Made by a program: the position numbers and the translations under genes
Shown here: in pieces, positions 63,398-64,000 of the stretch
How the letters are laid out: every line of letters starts with the position of its first letter
Numbering within the stretch: position 1 is the stretch's first letter
NCBI GenBank assembly: GCA_947495165.1
Contig: CANLXM010000003.1
Coordinates: 404,041-468,040 of the forward strand
Direction: 5' to 3'
Length of the DNA: 64,000 bases
DNA from: an uncultured Cellulomonadaceae bacterium
GTDB lineage: Bacteria; Actinomycetota; Actinomycetes; Actinomycetales; Cellulomonadaceae
Notes under the pieces: model-generated
Told to the model about the DNA's origin: nothing
The model's input: only the letters and a program-made list of their open reading frames with translations
Databases searched by the model: none

Positions 63398-64000
63398 GTG
63401 TCCTCAGTGACTCGTTCGCGTCGCCAGGTTCGCCTGAGCCGCGCGCTGGGCCTTGCGCTCACCCCCAAGGCCGTCAAGCACTTCGAGAAGCGCCCCTACC
63501 CGCCCGGCGAGCACGGCCGCGCCCGTCGCCGCACCGAGTCGGACTACGCGGTGCGTCTGCGCGAGAAGCAGCGTCTGCGCGCCCAGTACGGCCTGCGCGA
63601 GAAGCAGATGGCGCGCACCTTCGAGGAGGCCCGCAAGGAGTCCGGTCTGACCGGTGAGGCGCTCGTCGAGCTCCTCGAGATGCGTCTCGACGCGCTCGTC
63701 CTGCGCTCCGGCTTCGCGCGCACGATCCTCCAGGCCCGCCAGGCCGTGGTGCACCGCCACATCCTCGTGGACGGCAAGATCGTCGACCGCCCCTCCTTCC
63801 GCGTGAAGGCCGGCCAGACCGTCCAGGTCAAGCCGAAGAGCCAGGCCATGACGCCGTTCCAGGTCGCCGCCGCCGGCGCGCACCGCGACGTGCTCCCCGC
63901 CGTCCCGGCCTACCTGGACGTGCAGCTGGAGAAGCTCAGCTTCGTGCTCGTGCGTCGCCCCAAGCGCGTCGAGGTCCCGGTGACGGCTGAGGTTCAGCTC
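63398..64000 (+). CDS. rpsD: 30S ribosomal protein S4 (3' end beyond window)
   Basis: 201 codons are present and the frame is still open; S4 in this group is about 208-210 residues, so only the last few are missing. SRRQVRLSRALGLALTPKAV and RPYPPGEHGRARR are the N-terminal signature, and ARQAVVHRHILVDGKIVDRP is the S4 RNA-binding domain. The N-terminus lacks the cysteines of zinc-binding S4. GTG 63398 is used; GTG 63407 is in frame as an alternative. S4 binds 16S rRNA early in small-subunit assembly. Confidence 0.96.
   Translation, partial: MSSVTRSRRQVRLSRALGLALTPKAVKHFEKRPYPPGEHGRARRRTESDYAVRLREKQRLRAQYGLREKQMARTFEEARKESGLTGEALVELLEMRLDALVLRSGFARTILQARQAVVHRHILVDGKIVDRPSFRVKAGQTVQVKPKSQAMTPFQVAAAGAHRDVLPAVPAYLDVQLEKLSFVLVRRPKRVEVPVTAEVQL

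Overview
The DNA is very GC-rich and densely coded, with third-position GC bias, many GTG starts, frequent 4-bp ATGA/GTGA start-stop overlaps and TANNNT -10 elements. Its conserved backbone (thrS-HIT-pgsA-patA-pimA, pdxS/pdxT, yebC-ruvC-ruvA-ruvB, yajC-secD-secF-apt-relA, MBL hydrolase-hisS) follows the gene order known from Mycobacterium tuberculosis and other Actinobacteria. Gene content (alditol oxidase, GH13 hydrolase, alkylresorcinol-type type III PKS, DUF349 protein) suggests a member of the Micrococcales, perhaps Cellulomonadaceae or a relative. The genus is inference.

Region 1 (1-6.8 kb) is accessory. It holds a truncated DUF4349 lipoprotein gene, a phenolic-lipid type operon (type III polyketide synthase, methyltransferase, FAD monooxygenase), a tail-to-tail UbiA prenyltransferase, an M15 peptidoglycan peptidase and a GH13 hydrolase. 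Region 2 (6.8-12.6 kb) holds an unknown protein, then an ABC-2 transporter with two paralogous permeases, a histidine kinase and a response regulator in one operon. Region 3 (12.6-17.6 kb) is a nitrite/NO locus. A membrane-anchored NirK fused to an extra N-terminal cupredoxin and two NnrS-like membrane proteins run leftwards. A winged-helix regulator with a cysteine-bearing C-terminus and a DUF2249 protein run rightwards. Only 36 bp separate the two start codons.

Region 4 (17.6-26.3 kb) carries an alditol oxidase, small lipoprotein/ASCH/membrane genes, a glycine betaine/choline type ABC importer operon ending in a DinB-like protein, a DUF1697 protein and a PBP4-type D,D-carboxypeptidase. Region 5 (26.3-48.8 kb) is the conserved backbone: threonyl-tRNA synthetase, phosphatidylinositol mannoside synthesis, PLP synthesis, Holliday-junction resolution with a LexA-box-like site, Sec accessory proteins, purine salvage, the stringent-response enzyme and HisRS. 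A putative AbiEi-like gene and a DUF349 gene sit on the opposite strand.

Region 6 (48.8-64 kb) has a TPP-riboswitch-controlled YkoFEDC thiamine-precursor importer, a PPOX/F420-type flavin-reductase-fold gene interrupted by a TAA at codon 10, aspS, a GNAT acetyltransferase, an MMPL exporter divergent from a 1069-residue secreted subtilase, rarA, and rpsD running off the right edge. No tRNA, rRNA, CRISPR array, insertion sequence or prophage was seen. A recurrent theme is a TANNNT -10 element only 5-8 nt before the start codon, the signature of leaderless transcripts.
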